A stretch of DNA of 64,000 nt from Spongiactinospora sp. TRM90649. GTDB lineage: Bacteria > Actinomycetota > Actinomycetes > Streptosporangiales > Streptosporangiaceae. A program made the translations under genes and the position numbers. The notes below the pieces were generated by a model. That model saw nothing but the letters and a program-made list of their open reading frames with translations, had not been told where the DNA came from and ran no database searches. Below are positions 26,996 through 36,174 of this stretch, in pieces (the first letter of the stretch is position 1; every line of letters begins with the position of its first letter). The DNA lies in assembly GCF_029382225.1 (NCBI RefSeq), contig NZ_JARLTC010000011.1, positions 186,001 to 250,000 on the forward strand, in the 5' to 3' direction.

Positions 26996-27814
26996 CTAAT
27001 CGTCTCCCGGAGTGGTGGTTACGAAGTCGATAAGTTCTTCGACCCTGCCCAGTAGTTCGGGCTCCAGGTCGGTGTAGGACGTCACCGATCCGAGGATGCG
27101 CCGCCAGGCTTCGGCGGGGTCGAGCCGCCACCCCAGGGCGGCGATCACCCCCTCCTTCCAGGGCGTGCCCCTCGGCACCTCGGGCCAGGCGCGGATGTTC
27201 ACCGCCGCCGGTTTCACCGCCTGCCAGATGTCGATGTACGGATGCCCCACCACCAGCACGTCCGGTGAGGCGACCGCCGCCGCGACGCGGCTCTCCTTCG
27301 ACCCCTTCACCAGGTGGTCCACCAGCACGCCGAGACGCCTGCCAGGCCCCGGCTCGAACTCCGCCACGATGTCGGGGAGGTGGTCGACGCCCTCCAGGTA
27401 CTCCACGACCACGCCCTCCACCCGCAGGTCGTGGCCCCAGATCTGCTCGACCAAGGCGGCGTCGTGGACGCCCTCCACGTAGATGCGGCTCTCGCGGGCC
27501 ACGCGCGCCCGAAGGCCCTGCACGGCGATCGACCCGGAGGCGCTGCGCTGGGGGGCGCCGCCCGGCGTGGCGGAGGGGCGCACCAGCGTCACCGGCTTGC
27601 CGTCCAGGAGGAAGCCCGCGGGCTCCAGCGGGAACACCCGGCGCCGCCCGAAGCGGTCCTCCAGCGTGACGGCCTCCTTGTCACAGGCCACCACCGCGCC
27701 GCAGAAGCCGCTGTCGGGGTCTTCCACCACCAGATCGCGCTCTGCCGGCACCTGGGGGATCCGACCCTTGTTCGGTCGTCGCCGGTCTCCGGCGAGCACG
27801 TCACGCCCGTACAT
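26996..27814 (-). CDS. DUF3097 family protein
   Basis: A 272-residue protein matching the actinobacterial DUF3097 family: N-terminal DMYGRDVLAGDRRR, a middle region with SRIYVEGVHDAALVEQIWG, which resembles a TOPRIM-type strand (VEGxxDxxxV), then VLVDHLVKGSKESRVA and VLVVGHPYIDIWQAV. The TOPRIM resemblance suggests a metal-dependent nucleic-acid function, but this is inference. The ATG at 27814 is chosen because relatives start at MYGRDVL. It is divergent from hrcA across 222 nt of regulatory DNA. Confidence 0.82.
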   Translation of the reverse strand: MYGRDVLAGDRRRPNKGRIPQVPAERDLVVEDPDSGFCGAVVACDKEAVTLEDRFGRRRVFPLEPAGFLLDGKPVTLVRPSATPGGAPQRSASGSIAVQGLRARVARESRIYVEGVHDAALVEQIWGHDLRVEGVVVEYLEGVDHLPDIVAEFEPGPGRRLGVLVDHLVKGSKESRVAAAVASPDVLVVGHPYIDIWQAVKPAAVNIRAWPEVPRGTPWKEGVIAALGWRLDPAEAWRRILGSVTSYTDLEPELLGRVEELIDFVTTTPGDD

Positions 27815-27849
27815 GTCCGCCGACGCTAGCAAAGGGCGCGATCAATGGT

Positions 27850-27868
27850 CTTGCAGAACACTTGCAAG
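27850..27868. promoter_or_regulatory. 19-nt inverted-repeat motif between DUF3097 gene and hrcA
   Basis: CTTGCAGAACACTTGCAAG contains inverted arms TTGCA/TGCAA separated by 7 nt. Read on the other strand it matches 17 of 19 bases with a site at 35856-35874. It lies 36 nt upstream of the DUF3097 start and could be its operator. Confidence 0.45.
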
Positions 27869-27961
27869 GTTCCGGAACGGCGGTCTCATCCGCCTACGCG
27901 ACCGGGTCAGGGGATCTTACCCACCCGCTGTTATCGCACCCTGTGCACGGTGGCCGTACAC

Positions 27962-27988
27962 TTGGCACTCGGGAACACAGAGTGCCAG
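27962..27988 (+). promoter_or_regulatory. CIRCE operator upstream of hrcA
   Basis: TTGGCACTC (27962-27970), a 9-nt spacer, then GAGTGCCAG (27980-27988). This is the classic CIRCE layout (TTAGCACTC-N9-GAGTGCTAA) with the G/C variants common in high-GC bacteria. It sits 48 nt before the hrcA start and overlaps a possible -10 box TACACT (27957-27962). HrcA binding here would repress the hrcA-dnaJ operon until heat or misfolded protein titrates GroEL. Confidence 0.9.
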
Positions 27989-28036
27989 CCCTGTCGTTTC
28001 TCAGTGAACGGACGCGGATCGCAGGGAGGTGGGCAC

Positions 28037-29050
28037 ATGGTCGACGACCGAAAGCTCGCGGTACTCCGTGCCATCGTCGAGGACTACGTGTCCACGAACG
28101 AGCCGGTGGGATCGAAGTCGCTGACCGAACGGCACAACCTCGGCGTCTCCCCGGCCACCGTCCGCAACGACATGGCGGCCCTGGAGGAGCTCGGTTACAT
28201 CACCCAGCCGCACACCAGCGCGGGCCGGGTGCCCACCGACAAGGGCTACCGCCTGTTCGTCGATCGCCTCTCGCAGGTCAAGCCGTTGTCGTCGGCCGAG
28301 CGCAGGGCGATCGAGTCCTTCCTGGCCGGGGCCATCGACCTCGACGACGTGGTGACCCGCACGGTGCGGCTGCTGGCGCAGCTCACCCGCCAGGTCGCCG
28401 TGGTCCAGTACCCGGCGCTCACGCACTCGACGGTCCGCCACATCGAGCTGGTCCCGCTGGCCGAGCGGCGCGTGATGCTGGTGCTGATCACCAACACCGG
28501 CCGGGTCGAGCAGCGCGTCATCGAGCTGCCCGACGTGATCGACGACGCGCGCATCGCCCACCTGCGGGCCCTGCTCAACGCCTGCCTCGACGGCTGCGGC
28601 CTCGCCGAGGTGCCGGACACGGTGGCCGACCTCCCCGACCGGGTGCCGGCCGAGGACCGTTCGATCATCGTGACCATCCTGTCCGTGCTGCTGGAGACGC
28701 TCGTCGAGAGGCACGACGAGCGGATCGTGATCGCCGGAGCCGCCAACCTCGCCGCGGCCGATTTCACCATCGGCCTGCGTGAGGTACTGGAGGCGCTGGA
28801 GGAGCAGGTGGTGCTGATCCGCCTGCTCGGAGAGACCACCGATACTTCCGCGATAACCGTGCGGATCGGGTCGGAGAACCCTTATACCGGACTTCGTGGC
28901 ACGTCGATCGTGGCGGCCGGATACGGCTCCGCCGACACGCAACTGGCCCGGCTCGGCGTGCTGGGCCCGACACGCATGGACTACCCCGTGACCATGGGCG
29001 CGGTCCGCGCGGTCGCCCGCTACGTCAGCCAGATACTGACTGCATCCTAA
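28037..29050 (+). CDS. hrcA: Heat-inducible transcription repressor HrcA
   Basis: A 337-residue repressor that binds CIRCE and needs GroEL for activity. The winged-helix DNA-binding part is at the N-terminus ([20 protein letters not shown], then [18 protein letters not shown]), followed by the dimerisation and GAF-like domains (IVAAGYGS near the end). The ATG at 28037 is preceded by GGGAGG. An upstream open frame to 27845 crosses the CIRCE and is not coding. It is followed 21 nt later by dnaJ. hrcA-dnaJ is the standard actinobacterial pair, regulated by the CIRCE at 27962. Confidence 0.96.
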   Translation: MVDDRKLAVLRAIVEDYVSTNEPVGSKSLTERHNLGVSPATVRNDMAALEELGYITQPHTSAGRVPTDKGYRLFVDRLSQVKPLSSAERRAIESFLAGAIDLDDVVTRTVRLLAQLTRQVAVVQYPALTHSTVRHIELVPLAERRVMLVLITNTGRVEQRVIELPDVIDDARIAHLRALLNACLDGCGLAEVPDTVADLPDRVPAEDRSIIVTILSVLLETLVERHDERIVIAGAANLAAADFTIGLREVLEALEEQVVLIRLLGETTDTSAITVRIGSENPYTGLRGTSIVAAGYGSADTQLARLGVLGPTRMDYPVTMGAVRAVARYVSQILTAS

Positions 29051-29071
29051 GAGGCCGAAGAGGTTCGATAA

Positions 29072-30205
29072 GTGGCTAAGAGCGACTACTACGGCACCCT
29101 CGGGGTTCGCCGTGACGCCAGCGCGGAAGAGATCAAGAAGGCCTACCGCAGGCTGGCGCGCGAGCTGCACCCCGACGTGAATCCCGACCCGGCCACCCAG
29201 GAGCGTTTCAAGGAGGTCACCCAGGCGTACGAGGTGCTGTCCGACCCGGGCAAGCGCCAGATGTACGACCTCGGGGCCGACCCCTACGCGGGCGCCGGGG
29301 CGGGGGCGGGGGGCTTCGGTGCCGGGTTCCCGTTCAGCGACATCATGGACGCCTTCTTCGGTTCCGCCGGCGGCGCGCGAGCGCCGCGCTCGCGGGCCCG
29401 GCGCGGGCGCAACGCCACCATCCGCGTGGAGCTCGACCTGCGCGAGGCGTGTTTCGGCACCACGCGGGAGCTGATGGTCGACACGGCCATCCTCTGCGAG
29501 GTGTGCCAGGGGTCCGGGGCGTCGGCGGGCACCCACCCCGACACCTGCGACATGTGCCAGGGGCGTGGCGAGGTGTCCCAGGTCACCCGCTCCTTCCTGG
29601 GCCAGGTCATGACCTCGCGGCCGTGCCCGCAGTGCGGGGGGTACGGCACGATCATCCGGCACCCCTGCCAGGAGTGCTCGGGCGACGGGCGGGTCCGCAC
29701 CCGCCGTACGATCAAGGTCCGCATCCCGGCGGGCGTCGAGGACGGCACGCACATCCAGCTCGCCGGCGAGGGCGAGGTCGGCCCCGGCGGCGGCCCGCCC
29801 GGCGACCTCTTCCTGGAGATCGTCGAGAAGCCGCACGAGATATTCGAGCGGCGCGGCGACGACCTGCACTGCACGGTGTCGATCCCGATGACCGCGGCGT
29901 CGCTGGGCACCGTCCTCACCGTCGAGACCCTCGACGGCAAGGAGGAGCTCGACGTCCGGCCCGGCACGCAGTCCGGCCAGGTCATCCCCCTTTACGGCAA
30001 GGGCGTCCAGCGGCTCAACGAGACCGGCCGGGGCGACCTGCTGATCCACTTCAACGTCGAGACGCCCGCCCGCCTCGACCCCGAGCAGGAAGACCTGATG
30101 CGCGAGCTGGCCAGGCTGCGCGGCGAGGAGCGTCCCCCGGGCAAGTTCGCCCCGGGGCAGCAGGGCTTCTTCTCGCGGCTGCGAGACGCCTTCAACGGCC
30201 GCTGA
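29072..30205 (+). CDS. dnaJ: Chaperone DnaJ (DnaJ2 type)
   Basis: A 377-residue co-chaperone that stimulates DnaK ATPase. The J-domain is at 4-66 with HPD at 33-35. A Gly/Phe-rich stretch follows, then four zinc-binding motifs ([32 protein letters not shown]) and the two C-terminal substrate domains. All four zinc motifs are intact. Start is GTG at 29072. It is cotranscribed with hrcA and followed after 7 nt by rsmE. Confidence 0.97.
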   Translation: MAKSDYYGTLGVRRDASAEEIKKAYRRLARELHPDVNPDPATQERFKEVTQAYEVLSDPGKRQMYDLGADPYAGAGAGAGGFGAGFPFSDIMDAFFGSAGGARAPRSRARRGRNATIRVELDLREACFGTTRELMVDTAILCEVCQGSGASAGTHPDTCDMCQGRGEVSQVTRSFLGQVMTSRPCPQCGGYGTIIRHPCQECSGDGRVRTRRTIKVRIPAGVEDGTHIQLAGEGEVGPGGGPPGDLFLEIVEKPHEIFERRGDDLHCTVSIPMTAASLGTVLTVETLDGKEELDVRPGTQSGQVIPLYGKGVQRLNETGRGDLLIHFNVETPARLDPEQEDLMRELARLRGEERPPGKFAPGQQGFFSRLRDAFNGR

Positions 30206-30212
30206 GCGCCCG

Positions 30213-30944
30213 GTGACGGCTCCCGTCTTCATCGTGCCCGGCGAACTCCTCGCGGGCGACCCCATCGACCTCGGCGGCCAGGAGGGCCGCCACGCGGCCA
30301 CCGTGCGGCGTCTGCGCGCCGGTGAGCGCGTGGACCTCACCGATGGCCGGGGCGGGGTCGCCGAGTGCGTGGTCGCCGATGTCCGCAAGGACGCGCTGCG
30401 CCTCGGCGTGCTGCGGCGCTACGAGGTGCCCGCGCCCGAACCGCGCCTGGTGGTCGTGCAGGGCCTGCCCAAGGGCGACCGCGGCGAGCTGGCGGTCGAG
30501 ATGATGACCGAGGCCGGTGTCGACGTCATCGTGCCGTGGGCGGCGGCGCGGTGCGTCACCCGCTGGAAGGGCGACCGCGCGGACAAGTCCCTGGCCCGCT
30601 GGCGCGGCACCGCGCGGGAGGCGGGCAAGCAGTCGAGACGCTTCCGGCTGCCCGAGGTCACCGCGCTGACGGAGACGTCCGGGGTGGCCGCGCTGCTGAC
30701 CGGCGCGGCGATGGCGGTGGTGCTGCACGAGGAGGCGGCCGAGCCGCTGTCCGGGATGAGACCGCCCGACACGGGAGACATCGTGGTCGTGGTCGGCCCG
30801 GAGGGCGGGATCAGCGAAGAGGAGATCGCCGCGTTCCGCGCGGCGGGGGCGCTGCCCGCGCTGCTCGGCCCGACGGTGCTGCGCACCTCCACGGCGGGCG
30901 TGGCCGCGGCGGCCGTGCTTCAGACGCGCACCGGCCGCTGGTGA
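30213..30944 (+). CDS. rsmE: 16S rRNA m3U1498 methyltransferase
   Basis: A 243-residue SPOUT-class enzyme that methylates U1498 of 16S rRNA using SAM. Family signatures: N-terminal PUA-like domain, GLPKGDRGELAVEMMTEAGV, VVGPEGGISEEE (the knot/SAM loop) and GPTVLRTSTAGVAA at the C-terminus. GTG start at 30213, 7 nt after the dnaJ stop, as in most actinobacteria. Confidence 0.94.
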   Translation: MTAPVFIVPGELLAGDPIDLGGQEGRHAATVRRLRAGERVDLTDGRGGVAECVVADVRKDALRLGVLRRYEVPAPEPRLVVVQGLPKGDRGELAVEMMTEAGVDVIVPWAAARCVTRWKGDRADKSLARWRGTAREAGKQSRRFRLPEVTALTETSGVAALLTGAAMAVVLHEEAAEPLSGMRPPDTGDIVVVVGPEGGISEEEIAAFRAAGALPALLGPTVLRTSTAGVAAAAVLQTRTGRW

Positions 30945-30980
30945 GAGCGCCCCTCGGGCCCTCCATGCCGTTCGGGTCGT

Positions 30981-31694
30981 TCAGGTAGCGGGCGTGTTGG
31001 TGCCCGGCCCGCTGTTCAGCGGGCTGGGCACGCCCACCTCGGTGGGCGACGGGTCGGACGGCGGGCACTCCTCGACCGGGCAGGGCTCGCCCGACCCCGG
31101 CGGGATCGAGCTCTCGCTCGGCGACGGCTTCGCCGTGGGCTTAGGCCCGGTGCCGGAGGGGCACTCGCGCGCCTTGCCGGACGGCTCGGTCTGCTCGGTC
31201 TGCGACCTGGGCTCCGGCTCGACCGAACTCGGCTCGATCGACTGGTCGGCCGTCGGCGTGGGGCACGGGCCCTTGTCCGACGGCGTCGGCGACGCCTGCT
31301 TGGTCCTCTCCGTGGTCTTCTTGGCGTCAGGGGTGGACGGCGCGGCCTTGGAGACCGCCGGCGGGGCCGGCGGCACGCTCGTCGCCTGCGGCGGGGCGTT
31401 CGGCCCGCGCGAGGTGGCGTCGATCTCCGGCGCGGCGGTGTTCTGACCGACCAGGCCGACCGGGCTCTGGTCGTCGCCGCGGAACTGGGGCACCGCGATG
31501 ATCACCGTCGCGGCGACCAGCACCGCGCCGGCCACCGAGGCGGCGGCACGCCACCAGAACAGCCCTTGGCCGCGCTTCTGCTCGATCCGGGCCCGGATGA
31601 TCTCCAGACCGTCGGGGGAGGGAACGACCTCGTCCGCCTCCGCGCGAAGCACACGACGAAAGAGATCGTCGTACTCGTCGGGGGACTCGGTCAT
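30981..31694 (-). CDS. Single-pass membrane protein, probable partner (anti-sigma-like) of the adjacent sigma factor
   Basis: A 237-residue protein: cytoplasmic acidic N-terminus of about 45 residues (DEYDDLFRRVLRAEADEV), one membrane helix (WWRAAASVAGAVLVAATVIIAV), and a long Pro/Ser/Thr-rich extracytoplasmic tail with scattered cysteines (CPTP, CPVEECPP). The ATG overlaps the sigma-factor stop codon as ATGA, so production is coupled. This resembles membrane anti-sigma partners of SigE-type factors, but no zinc-binding anti-sigma motif (HxxxCxxC) is present, so the mechanism is uncertain. Confidence 0.72.
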   Translation of the reverse strand: MTESPDEYDDLFRRVLRAEADEVVPSPDGLEIIRARIEQKRGQGLFWWRAAASVAGAVLVAATVIIAVPQFRGDDQSPVGLVGQNTAAPEIDATSRGPNAPPQATSVPPAPPAVSKAAPSTPDAKKTTERTKQASPTPSDKGPCPTPTADQSIEPSSVEPEPRSQTEQTEPSGKARECPSGTGPKPTAKPSPSESSIPPGSGEPCPVEECPPSDPSPTEVGVPSPLNSGPGTNTPAT

Positions 31695-32299
31695 GACAGT
31701 TGCTCCAGGACGGTACGTAAGGCGGCCATGCCGCGGGCCGTGTGGCTCTTCACCGCGCCCTTGCTGATGCCCATCGCGTTCGCGATCTCAGCCTCGGACA
31801 GGTCACCGTAATACCGTAGAACCAGGGCCTCTCGCTGGCGGGTCGGGAGACTTCTCAGGGCCTCGATGACCGCTGTCCGCTCCAGCTCGCCGATGGCGCC
31901 GTTCTCCGCGCTGGGCGCGTCGGGCAGCCCCTTGGGGGCGTACTTCTCCACGACCGCGCGATGGCGCAGCACGGATCGCGATCTGTTGACGACCGATTGT
32001 CGCAGGTAGGCGAGTGCCTTGTCAGTGTCGCGAAGTCTGCGCCAAGCGCCATGGAGGGCGACGAAGGCGTCTTGAACCACTTCCTCCGCAGTGGCGTTGT
32101 CGCGGACCAGCAACACGGCGAGACGCACTAATGACCGATAGTGCGCGCTGTAAAGCGCGGTCACGGCCATGTCGGCGTCCCACCCGACGGGCACCGCCCC
32201 GAGCGACCTGTCGGCCACGAGGGTCTCGGTGGTCACATCAGTAGGACGCGTAGGTTTCGCGGAGGGTTTACTACGCTCATCCGGTTCATTGGGGGGCAT
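31691..32299 (-). CDS. SigE-family ECF RNA polymerase sigma factor
   Basis: A 202-residue sigma-70 family protein. Region 2 is seen in YSAHYRSLVRLAVLLVRD and EEVVQDAFVALHGAW. Region 4 helix-turn-helix is in LPTRQREALVLRYYGDLSEAEIANAMGIS, GAVKSHTARGM. The LVRD..AEEVVQDAF pattern is typical of the actinobacterial SigE/SigM-like ECF41-to-SigE group. The ATG at 32299 is a choice with weak Shine-Dalgarno support. An internal Met about 43 codons later could also serve. It is divergent from the HIT gene. A short inverted repeat GTGTC-N5-GACAC at 32354-32368 lies upstream. Confidence 0.87.
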   Translation of the reverse strand: MPPNEPDERSKPSAKPTRPTDVTTETLVADRSLGAVPVGWDADMAVTALYSAHYRSLVRLAVLLVRDNATAEEVVQDAFVALHGAWRRLRDTDKALAYLRQSVVNRSRSVLRHRAVVEKYAPKGLPDAPSAENGAIGELERTAVIEALRSLPTRQREALVLRYYGDLSEAEIANAMGISKGAVKSHTARGMAALRTVLEQLS

Positions 32300-32447
32300 G
32301 ACCCAGTCGTGTCCTCGCCGGTGGCCTCGCCCGAGTGGTGTACTTACGTTGAAGTGTCGCACAGACACCATATCTGGGTGGATCTTTGCTCGCAGCCCGT
32401 GACTGATTACCGATTGGCAACGGCGCCTACCGCTAAGGTATGGCTCC

Positions 32448-32795
32448 GTGGAGACGGACTGCCTGTTCTGCAAGATCGTGGCCAAGGAGATCCCGGCGGA
32501 GATCGTCCATGAGACCGCGCGCACCCTGGCCTTTCGCGACATAAACCCCCAGGCTCCGACGCACGTCCTGGTGATCTCCAAGGGTCACTACGCCGACGCG
32601 GGGGCCGTGGCCGACGCCGACGACGGCCTGGCCGACGAGATCCTCAAGGCGGCCCGCTCGATCGCCGTCCAGGAGGGCGTGGCCGAGAGCGGCTACCGGG
32701 TGGTGTTCAACACGGGGCCCGCCGCCGGCCAGACCGTGTTCCACGTCCACGGGCACGTGCTCGGCGGGCGTGACCTCGGCTGGCCGCCGGGCTGA
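32448..32795 (+). CDS. HIT family (HINT-type) nucleotide-binding hydrolase
   Basis: A 115-residue protein of the histidine triad family, with the triad HVHGH (99-103) and the CLFCKI zinc-type start (Cys5, Cys8). HINT proteins hydrolyse adenosine phosphoramidates. Start is GTG at 32448. In actinobacteria this gene sits between rsmE and phoH, as here. Confidence 0.93.
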   Translation: METDCLFCKIVAKEIPAEIVHETARTLAFRDINPQAPTHVLVISKGHYADAGAVADADDGLADEILKAARSIAVQEGVAESGYRVVFNTGPAAGQTVFHVHGHVLGGRDLGWPPG

Positions 32796-32979
32796 GGCCG
32801 CGCCGTCCGGGGCGGCGGTATCGGTATACCTAGCGACGTGCCGTCCGGCCATCGCGGCCCCGCATCGCCGCACGCGGCGGCGGCCGTAAACGGCTGAGCG
32901 CGAGGGGGGCCTTCCGGGCTACCATTACGTGAGAGAACCGTGTCCGAACCGGGAGGCGATCAGGCCGCGAGGCCTGCCC

Positions 32980-34035
32980 ATGTCCGAGCTGAACGAATCA
33001 CCATCGAAGAGCCCCGCATCGACCGTGGCCAAGACCCAGGCCAAGGTGGTCATCCCCGACGACTATGCGATGGTCGGACTCCTGGGATCGCGGGACGAAC
33101 TGCTGAAGGTCATCGAAGGCGCGTTCCGCGCCGACATCCATGTCCGCGGCAACGAGATAACCATCACCGGCAGCCCCGAGGAGAGCGGCGCGGTCGTGCG
33201 CCTGTTCGAGGAGCTGATCGAGTTGTTGCGCGGTGGCATGCCGCTCACGGTCGACGCCGTGGAGCGCAGCATCGCGATGCTGCGGATGAGTTCCGACCGC
33301 CCTGCCGAGGTGCTCTCGCTGGACATCCTGTCCTCGCGCGGGCGCACCATCCGGCCCAAGACCGTCAACCAGAAGCGCTACGTCGACGCGATCGACAAGC
33401 ACACGATCGTGTTCGGCATCGGCCCCGCCGGTACCGGCAAGACCTACCTGGCGATGGCCAAGGCCGTGAAGGCGCTGCAGAACAAGGACGTCAACCGGAT
33501 CATCCTCACCCGCCCCGCGGTCGAGGCCGGAGAGCGGCTCGGATTCCTGCCGGGCACGCTCTACGAGAAGATCGATCCGTACCTGCGCCCACTGTACGAC
33601 GCGCTGCACGACATGGTCGACCCCGACTCGATCCCGCGCCTGATGGCGGCGGGCACGATCGAGGTCGCGCCGCTCGCCTACATGCGCGGCCGTACGCTGA
33701 ACGACGCCTTCATCATCCTGGACGAGGCGCAGAACACCTCGCCCGAGCAGATGAAGATGTTCCTGACGCGGCTCGGGTTCGGCTCCAAGATCGTCGTGAC
33801 CGGCGACGTCACCCAGATCGACCTGCCGGGCAACACCGAAAGCGGCCTGAAGGTCGTGAGAGACATCCTGGACGGCATCGCCGACATTCACTTCAGCACG
33901 CTGACCAGCACCGACGTGGTGCGTCACCGGCTGGTGAGCGACATCGTCGACGCCTACGGACGTTACGACGCCCTCGTGCGCCGCGACGAACCCACATCGA
34001 TCAAGGGCGGCAAGCGTCCGCCCCGGGGGCGATGA
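32980..34035 (+). CDS. phoH: PhoH-family ATPase
   Basis: A 351-residue protein: KH-like N-terminal region (about 30-100), then the PhoH ATPase domain with Walker A GPAGTGKT (148-155) and Walker B IILDEA (245-250). The role is probably RNA-related, as it is linked to the ybeY rRNA maturation operon. ATG at 32980 is preferred, with GAGG seven bases upstream. The frame stays open to a GTG at 32929. The stop overlaps the ybeY start (ATGA). Confidence 0.93.
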   Translation: MSELNESPSKSPASTVAKTQAKVVIPDDYAMVGLLGSRDELLKVIEGAFRADIHVRGNEITITGSPEESGAVVRLFEELIELLRGGMPLTVDAVERSIAMLRMSSDRPAEVLSLDILSSRGRTIRPKTVNQKRYVDAIDKHTIVFGIGPAGTGKTYLAMAKAVKALQNKDVNRIILTRPAVEAGERLGFLPGTLYEKIDPYLRPLYDALHDMVDPDSIPRLMAAGTIEVAPLAYMRGRTLNDAFIILDEAQNTSPEQMKMFLTRLGFGSKIVVTGDVTQIDLPGNTESGLKVVRDILDGIADIHFSTLTSTDVVRHRLVSDIVDAYGRYDALVRRDEPTSIKGGKRPPRGR

Positions 34036-34514
34036 TGAGCATCGAGGTGGCCAACGAGTCGGGCGTCGAGATCGACGAGTCCACGCTCGTCGATCTGGCC
34101 GGGCACGTGCTGGCGAAGATGGGCATCCACCCCCTCGCGGAGCTGTCCCTCGTCGTCGTCGATGAGGCGGCCATGACCGAGCTCCACGAGCGGTGGATGG
34201 GGGAACCGGGCCCGACCGACGTGCTGGCGTTCCCGATGGACGAGCTGCGTCCGGGCTCCGGCGGCGGGCGTCGAGACGACGACGCCGGAACCGACCCGGC
34301 CCTGCTCGGAGACGTGGTGCTGTGCCCGCAGGTGGCCGCCAAGCAGGCGGCCGAGGCCGGGCACGGCATGAAGGAGGAGCTGGAACTGCTGTGCACGCAC
34401 GGCATCCTGCACCTGCTCGGTTACGACCACGCCGAGCCGGAGGAGCACGCCGAGATGTTCGGCTTACAGGATGAGCTCCTCAAATCGTGGCGGGAGGTGC
34501 GGCCGGAACGGTGA
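34032..34514 (+). CDS. ybeY: Endoribonuclease / rRNA maturation factor YbeY
   Basis: A 160-residue zinc protein that helps mature 16S rRNA 3' ends and quality-controls ribosomes. The motif [11 protein letters not shown] (123-133) supplies the zinc-binding histidines H123, H127 and H133. It also has the [17 protein letters not shown] segment. An insert of about 15 acidic/Gly residues follows ([14 protein letters not shown]). The start overlaps the phoH stop. The stop overlaps the next start as GTGA. Confidence 0.95.
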   Translation: MMSIEVANESGVEIDESTLVDLAGHVLAKMGIHPLAELSLVVVDEAAMTELHERWMGEPGPTDVLAFPMDELRPGSGGGRRDDDAGTDPALLGDVVLCPQVAAKQAAEAGHGMKEELELLCTHGILHLLGYDHAEPEEHAEMFGLQDELLKSWREVRPER

Positions 34515-35815
34515 GTTCCGCCAACGTGTGGCTGTTGTCGGCCGCCGTGCTCGTCGTCATCGGCGGCCTGATCGCCAGTGCGGAGACCGCGCTGGCGCGG
34601 ATCTCACGCGTGCGCGCGGACGAGTTCGTCCGCGACTCCCGGCGGGGCGCCGAACGCCTGCGGGCGATCGTCGCCGACCCGCCACGCTACCTCAACCTGC
34701 TGCTCCTGCTGCGGCTGAGCTGCGAGCTGGGTTCGACGGTGATCGCCACGCTGCTGTTCATCGACCTGATCGGTGACAAGGGCGCCGCCTACGCGGCCGC
34801 CGCGGCCAGCATGATCCTGGTCAGCTATGTGATCGTCGGTGTGTCGCCGCGAACCCTCGGCCGTCAGCACGCCGAGCCCATCGCGCTGGCCTCCGCGCCC
34901 CTCGTCTACGGCCTGACCCGCATCTTCGGCCCGCTGCCGCAGTTGCTCATCCTGCTCGGCAACGCGCTCACGCCCGGCAAGGGGTTCCGCGAGGGCCCGT
35001 TCACCTCCGAGGCCGAGCTGCGCGACCTGGTGGACCTGGCCGAGGAGCGGCGGGTCATCGAGCCCGACGAGCGCCAGATGATCCACTCGGTCTTCGAGCT
35101 GGGCGACACACTGGTCCGCGAGGTCATGGTGCCGCGCACCGACATGGTCTTCATCGAGCGCGGCAAGACGCTCGACCAGGCGCTCTCCCTGGCCCTGCGC
35201 AGCGGCTTCTCGCGCATCCCCGTGGTGGGCGAGAACGAGGACGACGTGATCGGCATCGCCTACCTCAAGGACATCGTGCGCCGCGTCCACGAGGCGGGCG
35301 AGGAGGGCGGCAGGCAGCGGATCGACGCGCTGATGCGCTCGGCGACCTACGTGCCGGAGAGCAAGCCGATCGACGAGCTGATGCGCGAGATGCAGGCCAG
35401 GCAGATCCACCTGGCCATCGTCATCGACGAGTACGGCGGCACGGCCGGCCTGGTCACCATCGAGGACGTTCTTGAGGAGATCGTCGGGGAGATCACCGAC
35501 GAGTACGACCAGGAGGCGCCGCGCGTCGAGTCGCTGCCAGACGGCTCCGTGCGGGTGACCGCGCGCCTGCCGGTGAGCGACCTCGGCGAGCTGTTCGGCT
35601 GCGAGATCGACGTGGACGACGTGGAGACCGTGGGCGGACTGCTGGCCCACGCCCTCGGCCGGGTCCCGATCGCCGGTTCCGAGGCCGAGGTCGCCGGGCT
35701 GCTGCTGACCGCCGAGAGCCTGGCCGGGCGGCGCAACCGGATCAGTACGGTGGTGGTCCGCAGGGTCAGCCCGTCGCGGCCCGACCGGGTCGGAGCGGGC
35801 GCCGAGAAGGACTGA
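34511..35815 (+). CDS. Hemolysin/CorC-family membrane protein with CBS domains
   Basis: A 434-residue protein: N-terminal CNNM/DUF21 transmembrane domain (helices from about residue 5 to 165), two CBS domains ([35 protein letters not shown]) and a C-terminal CorC_HlyC domain. Such proteins are linked to magnesium or cobalt efflux. Start GTG at 34511 overlaps the ybeY stop. A GTG 24 nt upstream is possible but would lie inside ybeY. phoH-ybeY-corC-cdd-era is a conserved actinobacterial operon order. Confidence 0.93.
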   Translation: MSSANVWLLSAAVLVVIGGLIASAETALARISRVRADEFVRDSRRGAERLRAIVADPPRYLNLLLLLRLSCELGSTVIATLLFIDLIGDKGAAYAAAAASMILVSYVIVGVSPRTLGRQHAEPIALASAPLVYGLTRIFGPLPQLLILLGNALTPGKGFREGPFTSEAELRDLVDLAEERRVIEPDERQMIHSVFELGDTLVREVMVPRTDMVFIERGKTLDQALSLALRSGFSRIPVVGENEDDVIGIAYLKDIVRRVHEAGEEGGRQRIDALMRSATYVPESKPIDELMREMQARQIHLAIVIDEYGGTAGLVTIEDVLEEIVGEITDEYDQEAPRVESLPDGSVRVTARLPVSDLGELFGCEIDVDDVETVGGLLAHALGRVPIAGSEAEVAGLLLTAESLAGRRNRISTVVVRRVSPSRPDRVGAGAEKD

Positions 35816-35855
35816 ACCGGCCGGTCCCCGGCGGGGCGGCGGGCGTGGCAAGTCT

Positions 35856-35874
35856 CTTTCAAGCGTTCTGCAAG
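35856..35874 (+). promoter_or_regulatory. 19-nt motif shared with the hrcA/DUF3097 spacer
   Basis: CTTTCAAGCGTTCTGCAAG, 41 nt after the corC-like stop. It matches 17 of 19 bases with the complement of 27850-27868. A weaker relative (14 of 19) is at 47099-47117. No regulator is identified. Confidence 0.4.
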
Positions 35875-36019
35875 CAGGGTCCGCCATCCTGATGGTGCGA
35901 CGCCCGCCAAGGCGGGTGACATGGGGATCCGGATCCGTCGGAAGGGGTTCGCGGCGGCAGGATTCCGGGGGGTCAGGGACGCGTCGCGGCCGCCGGCGGC
36001 CGTGACGCGGCTCAACGTG

Positions 36020-36061
36020 AAGGGTGTTCTCGCCCGCGACGGTGCGGGCGAGAACACCCTT
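36020..36061. terminator. Perfect 18-bp hairpin terminator
   Basis: Arms 36020-36037 and 36044-36061 are perfectly complementary over 18 bp with a 6-nt loop (GACGGT). It lies 204 nt after the corC-like stop and before the lipoprotein gene. The stem begins AAGGGTGTTC and ends with AA/TT at its base, so it may terminate in both directions. Confidence 0.8.
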
Positions 36062-36174
36062 TAGTGCTGTCTTGGGCACGATTGACGGAAATCCCAGGCT
36101 ACCTGGTGAGGGGCGGCGATTGCCGACTTCGTCGCCGGGGAAGGACACCCGGCGGGGAATCCGGGGGGGTCATC

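Larger units (their letters stand above)
35816..36174. other. Intergenic region with motif and terminator
   Basis: No gene seen. It holds a 19-nt motif at 35856-35874 and an 18-bp terminator hairpin at 36020-36061 (listed separately). A TTG-started frame from 36064 is open but lacks coding character before the lipoprotein start at 36175. Confidence 0.6.
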
